Below, one piece after another: positions 8,698 to 17,343 of a stretch of DNA of 62,009 nt (position 1 is the first letter of the stretch; each line of letters begins with the position of its first letter). Both the position numbers and the translations under genes were made by a program. The stretch comes from DATLAN01 sp035527455 (lineage in GTDB: Bacteria > Planctomycetota > Planctomycetia > Pirellulales > Thermoguttaceae): assembly GCA_035527455.1 (NCBI GenBank), contig DATLAN010000227.1, forward strand, positions 1 through 62,009, written 5' to 3'. A model generated the notes under the pieces. The model was not told the origin of the DNA. It was given only the letters and a program-made list of their open reading frames with translations, and did no database searches.

Positions 8698-8750
8698 CCG
8701 CTTGCGGCTTCGCACAAATCTGAAATCATGAATCTGAAATCCTAAATCCC
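8698..8750 (+). repeat. Short palindromic tag plus heptamer-like tract before fliI
   Basis: GCCGCTTGCGGCTTCGC right at the end of fliH also occurs at about 624-641. It is followed by imperfect units of AATCTGAAATC/ATGAATCTGAAATCCTAAATCC (8716-8750), the same vocabulary as the array before 955. It occupies the position of the fliI ribosome-binding site. Confidence 0.7.
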
Positions 8751-8751
8751 C

Positions 8752-10209
8752 TTGCAAACCATCACCGACCAACTCGAATACATCATGCCGACGGCGCTTT
8801 CCGGGACCGTAGCCGGGACGGTCGGCATGACGATCACGGCCGTGGGGTTCCCGGCCCCGGTGGGAGCGATGGCGGAAGTCCAACGCGAGACGGGCGCGCC
8901 GCTGTTGGCCGAGGTGATCGGTTTCCGCGACGAAATGACCATCCTCTATCCCTTCAGCGAACTCTCCGGCGTGCGACACGGCAACCGGATCCGGCTGGTG
9001 CGGACCACCCGATGGCTGCGCGTGGGCGAAGGGCTGCTCGGCCGGGTGGTGGACGCCGGCGGAGAGGCCGTGGACGGGAAACCGAAACCGGCACTCCACG
9101 ATCGCACCTCCTTCACCGGCCGACCGCCGCATCCCTGCCACCGCCCCAGGATCGACCGGCCACTCTCGACCGGCGTGCGGGCGATCGACGGACTGATGAC
9201 CTGCGGCAAGGGACAGCGGATGGGCATCTTCTCCGGCTCGGGCGTGGGCAAGAGCGTGCTGTTGGGAATGATGGCCCGATACAGCTCGGCCGACGTGATC
9301 GTGATCGCCCTGGTCGGCGAACGGGGACGCGAGGTCAACGAGTTCATCGAGCGCGACCTGGGCCCGGAGGGACTGGCCAAGAGCGTCGTCGTGGTGGCCA
9401 CCAGCAACGAGCCGGCGCTGGTTCGCGTGCAGGCCGCGTCCACCGCCACGGCGATCGCCGAATACTTCCGCGACCAGGGCAAGGACGTGTTGCTGCTGAT
9501 GGATTCGCTCACGCGATTCGCCTTTGCGCAGCGGGAGATCGGCCTGGCCGCCGGCGAGCCGCCCACCACGCGCGGCTATCCGCCCTCGGTCTTCGCCCTC
9601 TTGCCCCGGCTGTTGGAACGCGCCGGCCGCAGCCGCCGGGGAAGCATCACCGCCTTCTACGCCGTGTTGGTGGAAGCCGACGATCCCAACGAACCGGTCA
9701 GCGACGCGGTGCGCGGTCTGCTCGACGGGCATACCTGGCTCTCGCGCGACCTGGCCTCCCGCGGACACTATCCGGCCATCGACGTGCTGGGCAGCCTCAG
9801 CCGGCTGATGCCCGAGGTCACCGACGAAGAACATCGCCGGGCCGCGTTCGCCCTGCGCGAGTTGCTGGGGGCCTATCGGGACCACGAAGACCTGATCTCC
9901 ATCGGGGCCTATCGCCAGGGCAGCAACCGGACCGTCGACCTGGCCGTCGCCATGATGGAGGAGATCCGCCGCTATTTGCGGCAGCCGGTCGGGCGACCCG
10001 CCACGTTGGAGGAAGCTCGCGACGGGCTGATGCAATTGTACGAACAATACGCCGACCGACTCGACGCCCTGCCAACGGACCAACCGTCGGCCGGGCAAAC
10101 GGCCCAAGGAAAGGCCCGAGGAAAGGTCCAAGGAAAGGTCCAAGGAAAGGCCCGAGAATCGGCCAAAGTTCCCGCCGAAAAGAACGGATCCCGGAAGCAC
10201 GAAGCGTAA
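8752..10209 (+). CDS. fliI: Flagellar export ATPase FliI
   Basis: A hexameric ATPase of the F1-beta type that unfolds and feeds flagellar export substrates. Walker A GSGVGKS lies at about 162-168; VIVIALVGERGREV and LLLMDSLTRFAFAQRE give the Walker B region, and AGEPPTTRGYPPSVFALLPR is the export-ATPase signature. The longest form starts at TTG 8752 (485 residues); ATG at 8785 is an alternative 11 residues in, and neither has a clear Shine-Dalgarno because a low-complexity tract lies upstream. The enzyme runs about 40 residues past the usual end, with a basic tail built from KARG/KVQG repeats. Confidence 0.95.
   Translation: MQTITDQLEYIMPTALSGTVAGTVGMTITAVGFPAPVGAMAEVQRETGAPLLAEVIGFRDEMTILYPFSELSGVRHGNRIRLVRTTRWLRVGEGLLGRVVDAGGEAVDGKPKPALHDRTSFTGRPPHPCHRPRIDRPLSTGVRAIDGLMTCGKGQRMGIFSGSGVGKSVLLGMMARYSSADVIVIALVGERGREVNEFIERDLGPEGLAKSVVVVATSNEPALVRVQAASTATAIAEYFRDQGKDVLLLMDSLTRFAFAQREIGLAAGEPPTTRGYPPSVFALLPRLLERAGRSRRGSITAFYAVLVEADDPNEPVSDAVRGLLDGHTWLSRDLASRGHYPAIDVLGSLSRLMPEVTDEEHRRAAFALRELLGAYRDHEDLISIGAYRQGSNRTVDLAVAMMEEIRRYLRQPVGRPATLEEARDGLMQLYEQYADRLDALPTDQPSAGQTAQGKARGKVQGKVQGKARESAKVPAEKNGSRKHEA
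10108..10158 (+). repeat. 12-base tandem repeat coding for the FliI tail
   Basis: Four copies of GGAAAGG(C/T)CC(G/A)A in frame at the 3' end of fliI give KARG-KVQG-KVQG-KARE. The unit is four codons, so copy-number change keeps the frame and only changes tail length. Confidence 0.85.
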
Positions 10210-10212
10210 CCC

Positions 10213-10665
10213 ATGGCCAAGTTCAAGTTCCGACTGGCGACCCTGCTGAGGCTCCGCGAGGCCGCGCGCGACCAACGCCGCGAGGAGTTGGCCGAGGCGT
10301 ATCGGGCCGACGACCTGCTGCGGGAACAACTCGCACGCACGGAGGAGGAGATCGGCTGGCTGCGGAACCAATGCCGCCGGGTGGCCGCTCCGGGGACAAT
10401 CAACGTCGATCAACTCGTCGAGGCCCAGCGGTACGAAGTCGTGCTCAAGGTCCGGCAGAAACAGCTCCAAGGGCAACGCGAGCAGATCGGCGCCGAGATC
10501 GAACGCCGCCGGCAGGCCCTGGTCGTCGCCAACCGGAACGTCCGCGTGCTGGAGAAGCTCCGCGAGCACCAGGCCCGACGCCATCGAGAGACGGAAAACC
10601 GGCAGGAAATCAAACAGTTGGATGAGGCGGCCGGACTGCTGGCCGCCCGGGAGGACGTCTGGTGA
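10213..10665 (+). CDS. fliJ: Flagellar export protein FliJ
   Basis: A 150-residue, almost wholly coiled-coil protein, as expected for FliJ, the stalk-like activator of FliI and an escort of chaperones. It opens with MAKFKFRLATLLRLREAARD, a classical FliJ start, followed by continuous heptads rich in Arg, Glu and Gln. It begins three bases after the fliI stop, and its TGA overlaps the GTG start of the next gene (GTGA). Confidence 0.92.
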   Translation: MAKFKFRLATLLRLREAARDQRREELAEAYRADDLLREQLARTEEEIGWLRNQCRRVAAPGTINVDQLVEAQRYEVVLKVRQKQLQGQREQIGAEIERRRQALVVANRNVRVLEKLREHQARRHRETENRQEIKQLDEAAGLLAAREDVW

Positions 10666-11357
10666 TCTTCCGGCTCCTGCGAAAGGGTGTGCCTCTGCTG
10701 GTCTACTTTTGCCTGGCCACGCTGATTGCCCAGGCGGCCGTCTTCGCCTATCTCGGCGTCGCGTTCGGCGTCGACCGGGACAAGGCGATGCAGATCTTTG
10801 CCGTGTTGCAGGACGTGGATCTGTTCGAGATGCGGCGGGAGGCCGAGCGCGAGCGGGAACAAGTCTCTCCGGAACAGGTTTCCTATGAGCAGATCATGGA
10901 AGCCCGGGCACGCAACGTCTTCCACCTGCAGCTCCGCGAAGACGCCTTGAAAAACGGTCTTCAACAGCTCGACTACGAACAGCGCCGACTCAGCAGCCAG
11001 AAGAAGGAATTCGAGCTGGTCCGAGCGGCCTTCCAGAAGCAACTGTTCGATATGCAGGAGGGCGCGATCGCCGCCGGCATGGAGAACCTCCGACTCAAGC
11101 TGGAATCGATCAAGGCGCCCGAGGCCAAGAATCAGATCGCCGAGATGCTCGGGGACGGCCGGCTCGACCAGGTGGTGGTCCTGCTGGCCAACATGCCGAG
11201 CACCAAGTCGGCCAAGATCATGAGCGAGTTCAAGACGGACGCCGAGATCGAGCAGCTTTACGAAATCCTGCAGCGCATCGGAGAAGGCTATCCCGAGTAC
11301 GACCTGGCCGCCGATATGCTGAGCAAACTGCCCGACGCCAATCCGCCCCCGCCGTAA
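10662..11357 (+). CDS. MotE-like flagellar protein (membrane anchor plus coiled coil)
   Basis: A 231-residue protein with one N-terminal membrane segment (about 10-33: VPLLVYFCLATLIAQAAVFA), a long coiled coil (about 55-140) and a C-terminal helical domain (AEMLGDGRLDQVVVLLANMP, then KSAKIMSEF) like the MgtE N-terminal/FliG-M superhelical fold. This architecture matches MotE, a FliG-related periplasmic chaperone of MotC in rhizobia, and similar proteins found just after fliJ in many clusters. The GTG start overlaps fliJ by four bases, so translation is probably coupled. The precise function here is inferred from architecture and position. Confidence 0.7.
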   Translation: MIFRLLRKGVPLLVYFCLATLIAQAAVFAYLGVAFGVDRDKAMQIFAVLQDVDLFEMRREAEREREQVSPEQVSYEQIMEARARNVFHLQLREDALKNGLQQLDYEQRRLSSQKKEFELVRAAFQKQLFDMQEGAIAAGMENLRLKLESIKAPEAKNQIAEMLGDGRLDQVVVLLANMPSTKSAKIMSEFKTDAEIEQLYEILQRIGEGYPEYDLAADMLSKLPDANPPPP

Positions 11358-11423
11358 CCATTCGTCAAAACGGCCGACTTGTTATTGGACAGCCCCCTAC
11401 GCCCCGGAAACCAGGCACCGAAC

Positions 11424-13130
11424 ATGTCCCGAATCCCCGTGGAGAACGCCTCCGGCCCTTCGGCAGTCGAGTCGCTGCTGGCCGATCCGAATCTCTTCCG
11501 CGGTCGGTCGATCCCGGCGGAATCTTTCGACGCCCACCTGCAACGGGCGCGGACGCGGCCGGACGAACCGGCCCCCGCCGCACGCCCCGATTCCGCCGCC
11601 GGCGCAGCACGCCCGTCCGCCCGGGATACGCGGCCTGCTGCCGGTGACCGGGAAGACGATTCCCGGCGACCGACCGACGAGAAGGCCGCGGGCGATTCCG
11701 CGCCGCCGGCGCCGGCCGAAGAGACCCACCCGAACAATCGGCCGGAATCGGAAGCGGCCGAAGCGGATGCCGACTCCTCGCAACGGCCCGAGACCGCCGA
11801 AGCCGGCAAAACGACCGACGCGAAAGACCGGGAAGCCGACGGAGACGAAGCGTCGGGAAAAGCCGACGGAGAAGAAGCGTCGGGAGAAATCGACGTCGCG
11901 GTGGAGCCGGATCGACTTCCGGGCGAATTGCCGGCCGATGCGGAAGATGAAGATGTTGCGACTGCCAACGACAACGCCGAGCAGTCCGGTGCCCAACTCG
12001 ACGTGGACGAGCACGCGGAAGAGGATCAGGGAGATCTCCAACCTACCAAGGGGAAAGCGAGCGGGAAGGAGACGGCCCAAGAGGAGCAAGCTGCTTCTGA
12101 AGAGCCGCACAGCGCGGACGATCCCTCGCGGCGGGCTTCCACGGAAGCCAAGGGCTCCGCCGTCGAGGTAAGCCAAATCCATGCGGAGAAAACCGCCGAC
12201 GCCGCGGATGCGACGGACAAGCAAGGCGACTCGGAAACTCCACGAACCGATGGTGAGGGTGAACAAGTCGATAGCCGGGTCGGGCAAACGGACCTCGCGG
12301 TTTCTGCTGAGGACGGCGAGGATCAACCGATCGACCGACCGCCGCGAAACAAGTCGGCTGTCTCGGAACGAGGCGCTTCGCGACGCTCTCGAGGCCGGGA
12401 TCACGAAGACCGAACCACGTCGCGTGGTTCCCTGCAGGGCGCGCCGCAGAAGCCGGCCCCCAACGCGACTTCGCCGCAGGTCGAAACCACGGAGACTCGG
12501 GCGGTTTCCAACGAACAAGCGGTGTCCGCTGTGGTGAGCACGGTCGAAGGCGCAGACTCCACCGTCAAAGGGCAGACGGCCGGCACCACGGACGCGGAAG
12601 CCAACACGGCCACCCGCGGATCGGCCGGCGAGACCTCGCGGCCGGAAGCCCCGCAAAACGCCCGTCACCTCGCCGAGCCCGGCCAGGCGGACCGGGAACG
12701 GTTCGTCCAGCGCGTCGCTCGGGCGTTCGAGGCGATGGGCAGCCGCAACGGCGTCGTCCGTCTGCGGCTGCACCCGCCCGAACTCGGTTCCTTGCGACTG
12801 GAGATCACCGTGCGCAACGGAGTGATGACGGCGCGCGTGGAGGCGGAAACGCAGACGGCCCGGAACATGCTGCTGGACAACCTGCCGGTGCTGCGCGAGC
12901 GCCTGGCCCAGCAGGACATCAAGATCGAGCAGTTCAACGTCGATCTGACGGACCGTTCGCCCGGCGGTCCGTCCGACCAGACGGCCGATTTCGCGGAATC
13001 CCACGGCCGCCCCAAGGGCGACCGTCCCGCCCGCGCGAAGGCCGACGCCGACGTCGAGGGAGAAAGCACGCCCAACGCCGGCGCGGTCCGTCGGCCGGGC
13101 GAAGGAACGCAACTGAACGTGGTCGTATAG
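11424..13130 (+). CDS. fliK: Flagellar hook-length control protein FliK
   Basis: A 568-residue protein with a long, acidic, low-complexity N-terminal part (about 1-400, rich in Glu, Asp, Ala, Ser and Thr) and a folded C-terminal Flg_hook domain (about 420-520: VVRLRLHPPELGSLRLEITV, then LRERLAQQDIKIEQFNVDL). FliK works as a secreted ruler: the disordered N-terminal part measures hook length and the C-terminal domain switches FlhB specificity. The unusual length agrees with a long hook or an oversized hook subunit. ATG 11424 is preferred; an in-frame TTG at 11379 would add 15 residues. The stop codon lies in the first copy of a TAGCCGTAT repeat. Confidence 0.9.
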   Translation: MSRIPVENASGPSAVESLLADPNLFRGRSIPAESFDAHLQRARTRPDEPAPAARPDSAAGAARPSARDTRPAAGDREDDSRRPTDEKAAGDSAPPAPAEETHPNNRPESEAAEADADSSQRPETAEAGKTTDAKDREADGDEASGKADGEEASGEIDVAVEPDRLPGELPADAEDEDVATANDNAEQSGAQLDVDEHAEEDQGDLQPTKGKASGKETAQEEQAASEEPHSADDPSRRASTEAKGSAVEVSQIHAEKTADAADATDKQGDSETPRTDGEGEQVDSRVGQTDLAVSAEDGEDQPIDRPPRNKSAVSERGASRRSRGRDHEDRTTSRGSLQGAPQKPAPNATSPQVETTETRAVSNEQAVSAVVSTVEGADSTVKGQTAGTTDAEANTATRGSAGETSRPEAPQNARHLAEPGQADRERFVQRVARAFEAMGSRNGVVRLRLHPPELGSLRLEITVRNGVMTARVEAETQTARNMLLDNLPVLRERLAQQDIKIEQFNVDLTDRSPGGPSDQTADFAESHGRPKGDRPARAKADADVEGESTPNAGAVRRPGEGTQLNVVV

Positions 13131-13203
13131 CCGTATGGTAGCCGTATAGTAGCCGTCTCGCTCCGCGAGACGTGGCTGCATCTCGCCCCAGCGAGATGGC
13201 TAC
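13127..13203. repeat. Palindromic repeat family A, copy 1 (fliK-flgD)
   Basis: Three near copies of TAGCCGTAT (13127-13152) lead into GTAGCCGTCTCGCTCCGCGA GACG, a short spacer and the inverted arm ending in GCGAGATGGCTAC at 13203. Other copies lie at 20527-20604, 22844-22897 and 49020-49097. The second arm also creates an in-frame GTG (13172) ahead of flgD. Confidence 0.9.
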
Positions 13204-13231
13204 TTCGGAAGAACGAAAAGGAACTCATGAC

Positions 13232-13663
13232 ATGTCGACAGGCTCCGTCAGCTCCATCGGTCAACAAGCCCAACAAACGACGGCCGGCTCCGACGCCTTC
13301 AAGGAAGTCGACCTGAACGATTTCCTCAAACTGATGATCACCCAGCTTCGAAACCAGGACCCGCTGAACCCGATGGAAAACCAGGAGCTACTGCAGCAGA
13401 TCACCCAGATTCGGGAAATCGAATCGAACCAGCGGCTCACCAACACGCTCCAATCGGTGCTGCTGGGACAGAGCCTGGCCACGGCCAGCAGCCTGCTGGG
13501 GCAGACGGTGCGAGGGTTGACCGTCGGCCAAGAGCAGATCACCGGCAAGGTCGATCGGGTTTCGATCGAGGACGGCACGGCGAAGCTGCACGTCGGCGAC
13601 GACACGATCGAACTGCGCAACGTCGCCGATATCCTGCCCGAGGGTTCCGGCGACGGAATGTGA
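13232..13663 (+). CDS. flgD: Flagellar hook capping protein FlgD (short)
   Basis: A 143-residue hook-assembly scaffold. The family core DFLKLMITQLRNQDPLNPME (about residues 30-49) is unmistakable, and GQTVRGL with the following beta-rich stretch resembles the start of the FlgD tudor-like part. FlgD from enterobacteria has about 230 residues; this is a short form lacking most of the FnIII-type domain, as in several deep-branching flagella. ATG 13232 is chosen because AAGGA lies six bases upstream; an alternative GTG at 13172 would place 20 residues coded by a palindromic repeat at the N-terminus. Confidence 0.92.
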   Translation: MSTGSVSSIGQQAQQTTAGSDAFKEVDLNDFLKLMITQLRNQDPLNPMENQELLQQITQIREIESNQRLTNTLQSVLLGQSLATASSLLGQTVRGLTVGQEQITGKVDRVSIEDGTAKLHVGDDTIELRNVADILPEGSGDGM

Positions 13664-13776
13664 GTAGCCAACAACTTCGAACTGTAAGTCAGGAGCAACC
13701 TCTGGTGTGCCACTGCTTGCAGTCTGAATAACAACCTTTCGAAAAGAATGTTAACTGAAATAGAAGGAGACAGATC

Positions 13777-16227
13777 ATGGGTTTGGCATCCGCACTGAGC
13801 ACGGCGCTGACCGGATTGACCGCGGCCGAGACCACGATCGACGTGGTGGGCAACAACCTGGCCAACTCGAATACGGTGGGATTCAAGGCGTCCCAGGTCA
13901 ACTTCGCGACCCAGTTCCTGCAAACGCGCAGCCTTGGTTCGGCGCCCACGGCCAACGATGGCGGCAGAAACCCCCGCCAGATCGGCTTGGGGACGATGGT
14001 CGCCGACATCACGCCCAACTTCAACCAGGGCACCATCCAGCTCAGCTCCAGCCCCACCGACCTGGCCATCCAGGGCGACGGGTTCTTCATCGTCCAGGGC
14101 GGGCAGGGCGAGCAACTCTACACCCGAAACGGCATCTTCAAAATGAACTCCGAAAGCGAGTTGACCACGACCACCGGCAACCGGCTGTTGGGCTTCGGCG
14201 TGGACGACGACTACCAAATCGACAGCGGCACCCTGATGCCGATCCACATCCCCATCGGTGCCGCGGCCGTCGCCCAGGCCACCAGCAGCGTGTTCCTGGA
14301 AGGGACCCTCTCGCCGACCGGGGACCTGGCCACCACCGCCGAGATCATCCAAACGGCCGTCCTGGGCGACAACAGCTACACGGCGCCGACCAGCACGGGC
14401 ATGTCGACCACCATCACGCAACTCGTCCCGGCCACGACCACCACGAGCGCCGGATCTTTCGGCATCCCCGGCGTGGACGGATTGACCCCCAACGCAACGT
14501 ATTCCTACGAACTCGTCTTCTACGACCCGAACACGGATACCGAAGGCCAGCCCTCGACCGTGGTCTCCGACACGCTCGGCGCCGCCGAGAACCAGTTCAC
14601 CCTGGACAACCTTCCCGACGATGCCAGCTCCACGTACACGCGGCTGCGCATCTACCGGAGCGAGGCCGACCAGACCGACGCCTACTACCTGATCCACGAG
14701 CAGGACGTGGGCGCCGCCGCGCCGCCCCATATCGACCAGCTTTCGGACGCCGATCTGACCGACGGCACGCACGCCCAGCTCAACCAGACGCTGCTCGCCG
14801 GCAGTTACAACTATCTGATCATGTTCTACAATTCGTCGACCGGCGTGGAAAGCCGCCCCACGCAACCCGTCGAGGCCGGAATCATCGACAATCGACGATT
14901 CCAGTTGCGCGACCTGCCGGTGGACGCCAGCGGGCAATGGGACACCCGGCGGATCTACCGCAACACGAACACGAACCCGAACACCTACTATCGCATCGGG
15001 GAGATTGCCGACGCCACGACGCCCGGGCTCGTGTACACCGACAGCACGTCCGACACGGAAATCGCCAGCGATCCGGCCGCGCATCCCCAGTGCAACCTCG
15101 ACGGCCCGCCGGCCGCCAACAGCACCCTGGTGACCGACCTGTTGCTGCGCGACGAGAACGGCGATTACGATTTACTTTTCCAGGAGGGCACGTTGGATTT
15201 CACCGCGAGGAAGGGCGGGCGGTCGCTCTCGGCCAAGCAGTTCGAGATCACCGCCACGACCACCTTGCCGGAACTGGTCAACTTCATGCAGGAGGCCATG
15301 GGCATCCAGGAGCCCACCGCGGACAACGGAATCCCCAACGACGGCGGCAGCGGCAACCCTCCCGGCGGTGTCATCACCGGCGGCCGGATCCAATTCATCG
15401 GCAACAACGGCGAGGACAATGCCATCGATATCGGTGTGTCGGGACTGCAACTGACCCCCGCCGGCGGGTCCCCGGTATCCGTCGACATACCGTTCTCCTC
15501 CGTCCAATCGGCGGTGGGGGAGAGCGCGTCGGCCGACTTTCTCGCCTACGACACGTTGGGAATTCCGCTGCAGGTCCGGGTCACGGCCGTCCTGGAGTCG
15601 CGAGACAGTTCGGCCACCGTCTATCGCTGGTTCGCCGACTCCCCGGACAACGACCCGGCCTCCGGAGTCAACATCGCCGTGGGCACGGGGCTGATCTACT
15701 TCAACGGGGAAGGCAACGTCTCGTCGGTCAGCGAGTCGACCGTCTCGGTCCGGCGAGAAACCGTCTCCTCGATCACGCCCCTGGAATTCGAGTTGGACTT
15801 CAGCAGCCTCTCCGGCCTCTCGGCCGACGAAAGCTCCCTGGCCGTCTCCCGTCAGGACGGTTCGGGGCCGGGCGTGCTGAGCAGCTTCATCGTCGGCGAA
15901 GACGGCCGCATCAAGGGCGTCTTCAGCAACGGCATTACCCGGGATCTCGGACAAGTCCAACTGGTACGCTTCGGCAACCCGACCGGCCTGCATCAGAAGG
16001 GGGAAAACCTCTTCGCCACGGGCGTCAACTCGGGCCTGCCGGTGATGGGAAACCCGGGACAACAGGGAATCGGCACCGTGATCGCCGGAGCCCAGGAACT
16101 CTCCAACACGGATATCGGCTCCAACCTGATCGACCTGATCCTGGCCTCGACGATGTATCGGGGCAACACGCGGGTGATCACCACCTCGCAACAGATGCTC
16201 GACGAATTGTTGGCACTGCGTCGTTAA
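13777..16227 (+). CDS. flgE: Flagellar hook protein FlgE, oversized with internal duplicated module
   Basis: An 816-residue hook subunit, about twice the enterobacterial length. The conserved N-terminus (ALSTALTGLTAAETTIDVVG, then NNLANSNTVGFK), the D1-type FFIVQGG region (about 105-112) and the C-terminal rod/hook helix (SNLIDLILASTMYRGNTRVI) identify the family. A large insert contains two similar FN3-like modules, at about 237-320 (YSYELVFYDP to TRLRIYRSEADQTDAYYLI) and 338-430 (YNYLIMFYNS to TRRIYRNTNTNPNTYYRI), which would project from the hook surface. AGAAGGAG precedes the start. FlgD and FliK, its assembly partners, lie just upstream. Confidence 0.95.
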   Translation: MGLASALSTALTGLTAAETTIDVVGNNLANSNTVGFKASQVNFATQFLQTRSLGSAPTANDGGRNPRQIGLGTMVADITPNFNQGTIQLSSSPTDLAIQGDGFFIVQGGQGEQLYTRNGIFKMNSESELTTTTGNRLLGFGVDDDYQIDSGTLMPIHIPIGAAAVAQATSSVFLEGTLSPTGDLATTAEIIQTAVLGDNSYTAPTSTGMSTTITQLVPATTTTSAGSFGIPGVDGLTPNATYSYELVFYDPNTDTEGQPSTVVSDTLGAAENQFTLDNLPDDASSTYTRLRIYRSEADQTDAYYLIHEQDVGAAAPPHIDQLSDADLTDGTHAQLNQTLLAGSYNYLIMFYNSSTGVESRPTQPVEAGIIDNRRFQLRDLPVDASGQWDTRRIYRNTNTNPNTYYRIGEIADATTPGLVYTDSTSDTEIASDPAAHPQCNLDGPPAANSTLVTDLLLRDENGDYDLLFQEGTLDFTARKGGRSLSAKQFEITATTTLPELVNFMQEAMGIQEPTADNGIPNDGGSGNPPGGVITGGRIQFIGNNGEDNAIDIGVSGLQLTPAGGSPVSVDIPFSSVQSAVGESASADFLAYDTLGIPLQVRVTAVLESRDSSATVYRWFADSPDNDPASGVNIAVGTGLIYFNGEGNVSSVSESTVSVRRETVSSITPLEFELDFSSLSGLSADESSLAVSRQDGSGPGVLSSFIVGEDGRIKGVFSNGITRDLGQVQLVRFGNPTGLHQKGENLFATGVNSGLPVMGNPGQQGIGTVIAGAQELSNTDIGSNLIDLILASTMYRGNTRVITTSQQMLDELLALRR

Positions 16228-16319
16228 TGGGCCGCCGGGCAACGAGTCCGTTCGCAAACTACCCTTTCGAAGAAAACGTTACCGTCGCGAAGCGGCAAGA
16301 AAAGGATGCCGGAAGCACG

Positions 16320-16568
16320 ATGATCAAGCTCACACGGCTGGGAGGAGAACAATTCATCCTCAACGCCGACCTGGTCCGCTACGTCGAGGTCCGGCCCGAT
16401 ACGTTCATAACGCTCACGACGGGAGAACGGATCGTAGTGATCGAATCGATGGACGAGGTATTGCGGCGTGCGGTGGCCTACCAGCAGGCCAAGCACCTGG
16501 TCCCGCCGCCTGCACCGCGAGAACCGGCCGTCTCGCAGATCGACCCGCCAAGCGAACAAGCCTGTTAA
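16320..16568 (+). CDS. flbD: FlbD/SwrD family flagellar protein
   Basis: An 82-residue protein that begins MIKLTRLGGEQFILNADLVR and continues with TFITLTTGERIVVIES, the hallmark of the FlbD family (SwrD in Bacillus). It is not the Caulobacter regulator of the same name. SwrD raises flagellar motor torque; this gene, as in many clusters, lies between flgE and motA, which supports a stator-linked role. The Pro-rich C-terminal 20 residues are variable. It stops three bases before motA. Confidence 0.88.
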   Translation: MIKLTRLGGEQFILNADLVRYVEVRPDTFITLTTGERIVVIESMDEVLRRAVAYQQAKHLVPPPAPREPAVSQIDPPSEQAC

Positions 16569-16571
16569 GCG

Positions 16572-17339
16572 ATGGATATTGCCACAATCATCGGAATGTT
16601 GTTGGGGTCGTGCCTGATCCTGATCTCGATCATGGTCAAGTCGCCGCTGGGGGCGTTCTTCGACACGGCCTCGATCCTCGTGGTTTTCGGAGGCTCCCTC
16701 TCGGCCGTGCTGATCTGCTTCCCGTTGAAAAGCTTCGTGAACACGTTTCGGGTTTCCAAGAACATCTTCTTCAACAAGCAGCAGGACTTGGGCGAGTTGA
16801 TCGAATTGATCGTCTCGCTGGCCGAGACGGCGCGGCGCGACGGGCTGTTGGCCCTGGAAAGCAGGCTGGAGGAGATCTCCAATCCGTTCGTCGTGCTGGG
16901 CATCCAGATGGCCGTCGACGGCACCCGGCCCGAGATGATCGAAGACATCATGCGCACCGAAATGGACGCCGTGGCCACCCGCCATCGAAACGGAAAGGAC
17001 GTGATCGCCCAGTTGGGCCGTTTCGCACCCGCGTTCGGCATGATCGGGACCCTGATGGGACTGGTCATCATGCTCGGCGACATGACCCCCAACACCATCG
17101 GCGAAGGCATGGCCGTGGCGTTGCTGACGACGCTCTACGGAGCGGTGTTCGCCAACCTGTTCCTGCTCCCCTTCGCCGAAAAGCTCGGATTCATCGACAA
17201 ACACGAATTGCTGGCCATGGAAGTCATCGTCCGCGGGATCATGGGCATCCAGTCGGGAGACAATCCCCGCGTGATCGAGCAGAAGCTCAACACCTTCATC
17301 CCGCCGAAGATGAGGCCCCACGCCCAGGAGGCGGCCTGA
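16572..17339 (+). CDS. motA: Flagellar motor stator protein MotA
   Basis: A 255-residue inner-membrane stator subunit with four transmembrane segments: two at the N-terminus (about 2-20 and 28-50) and two near 150-170 and 180-200. The cytoplasmic loop carries the rotor-contact residues in LAETARRDGLLALE, matching Arg90 and Glu98 of Escherichia coli. Conserved prolines appear in APAFGMIGTLMG and LLPFAEKL. Five MotA surround two MotB to form the ion channel. MotB follows after four bases. Confidence 0.95.
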   Translation: MDIATIIGMLLGSCLILISIMVKSPLGAFFDTASILVVFGGSLSAVLICFPLKSFVNTFRVSKNIFFNKQQDLGELIELIVSLAETARRDGLLALESRLEEISNPFVVLGIQMAVDGTRPEMIEDIMRTEMDAVATRHRNGKDVIAQLGRFAPAFGMIGTLMGLVIMLGDMTPNTIGEGMAVALLTTLYGAVFANLFLLPFAEKLGFIDKHELLAMEVIVRGIMGIQSGDNPRVIEQKLNTFIPPKMRPHAQEAA

Positions 17340-17343
17340 TCCC

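Noticed and set aside
9012..10625. Long plus-strand open frame across fliI and fliJ in another frame
   Set aside because: Arg/Gly/Pro-rich shadow of fliI with no ribosome site; fliI and fliJ are certain.
13172..13231. Earlier GTG start for FlgD inside repeat A
   Set aside because: It would place repeat-coded residues before a normal N-terminus; ATG 13232 has a good ribosome site.
13700..13730. Sigma-54 promoter before flgE (TGGTGTGCCACTGCTTGCA)
   Set aside because: The GG and GC elements do not have the required 10-base separation.
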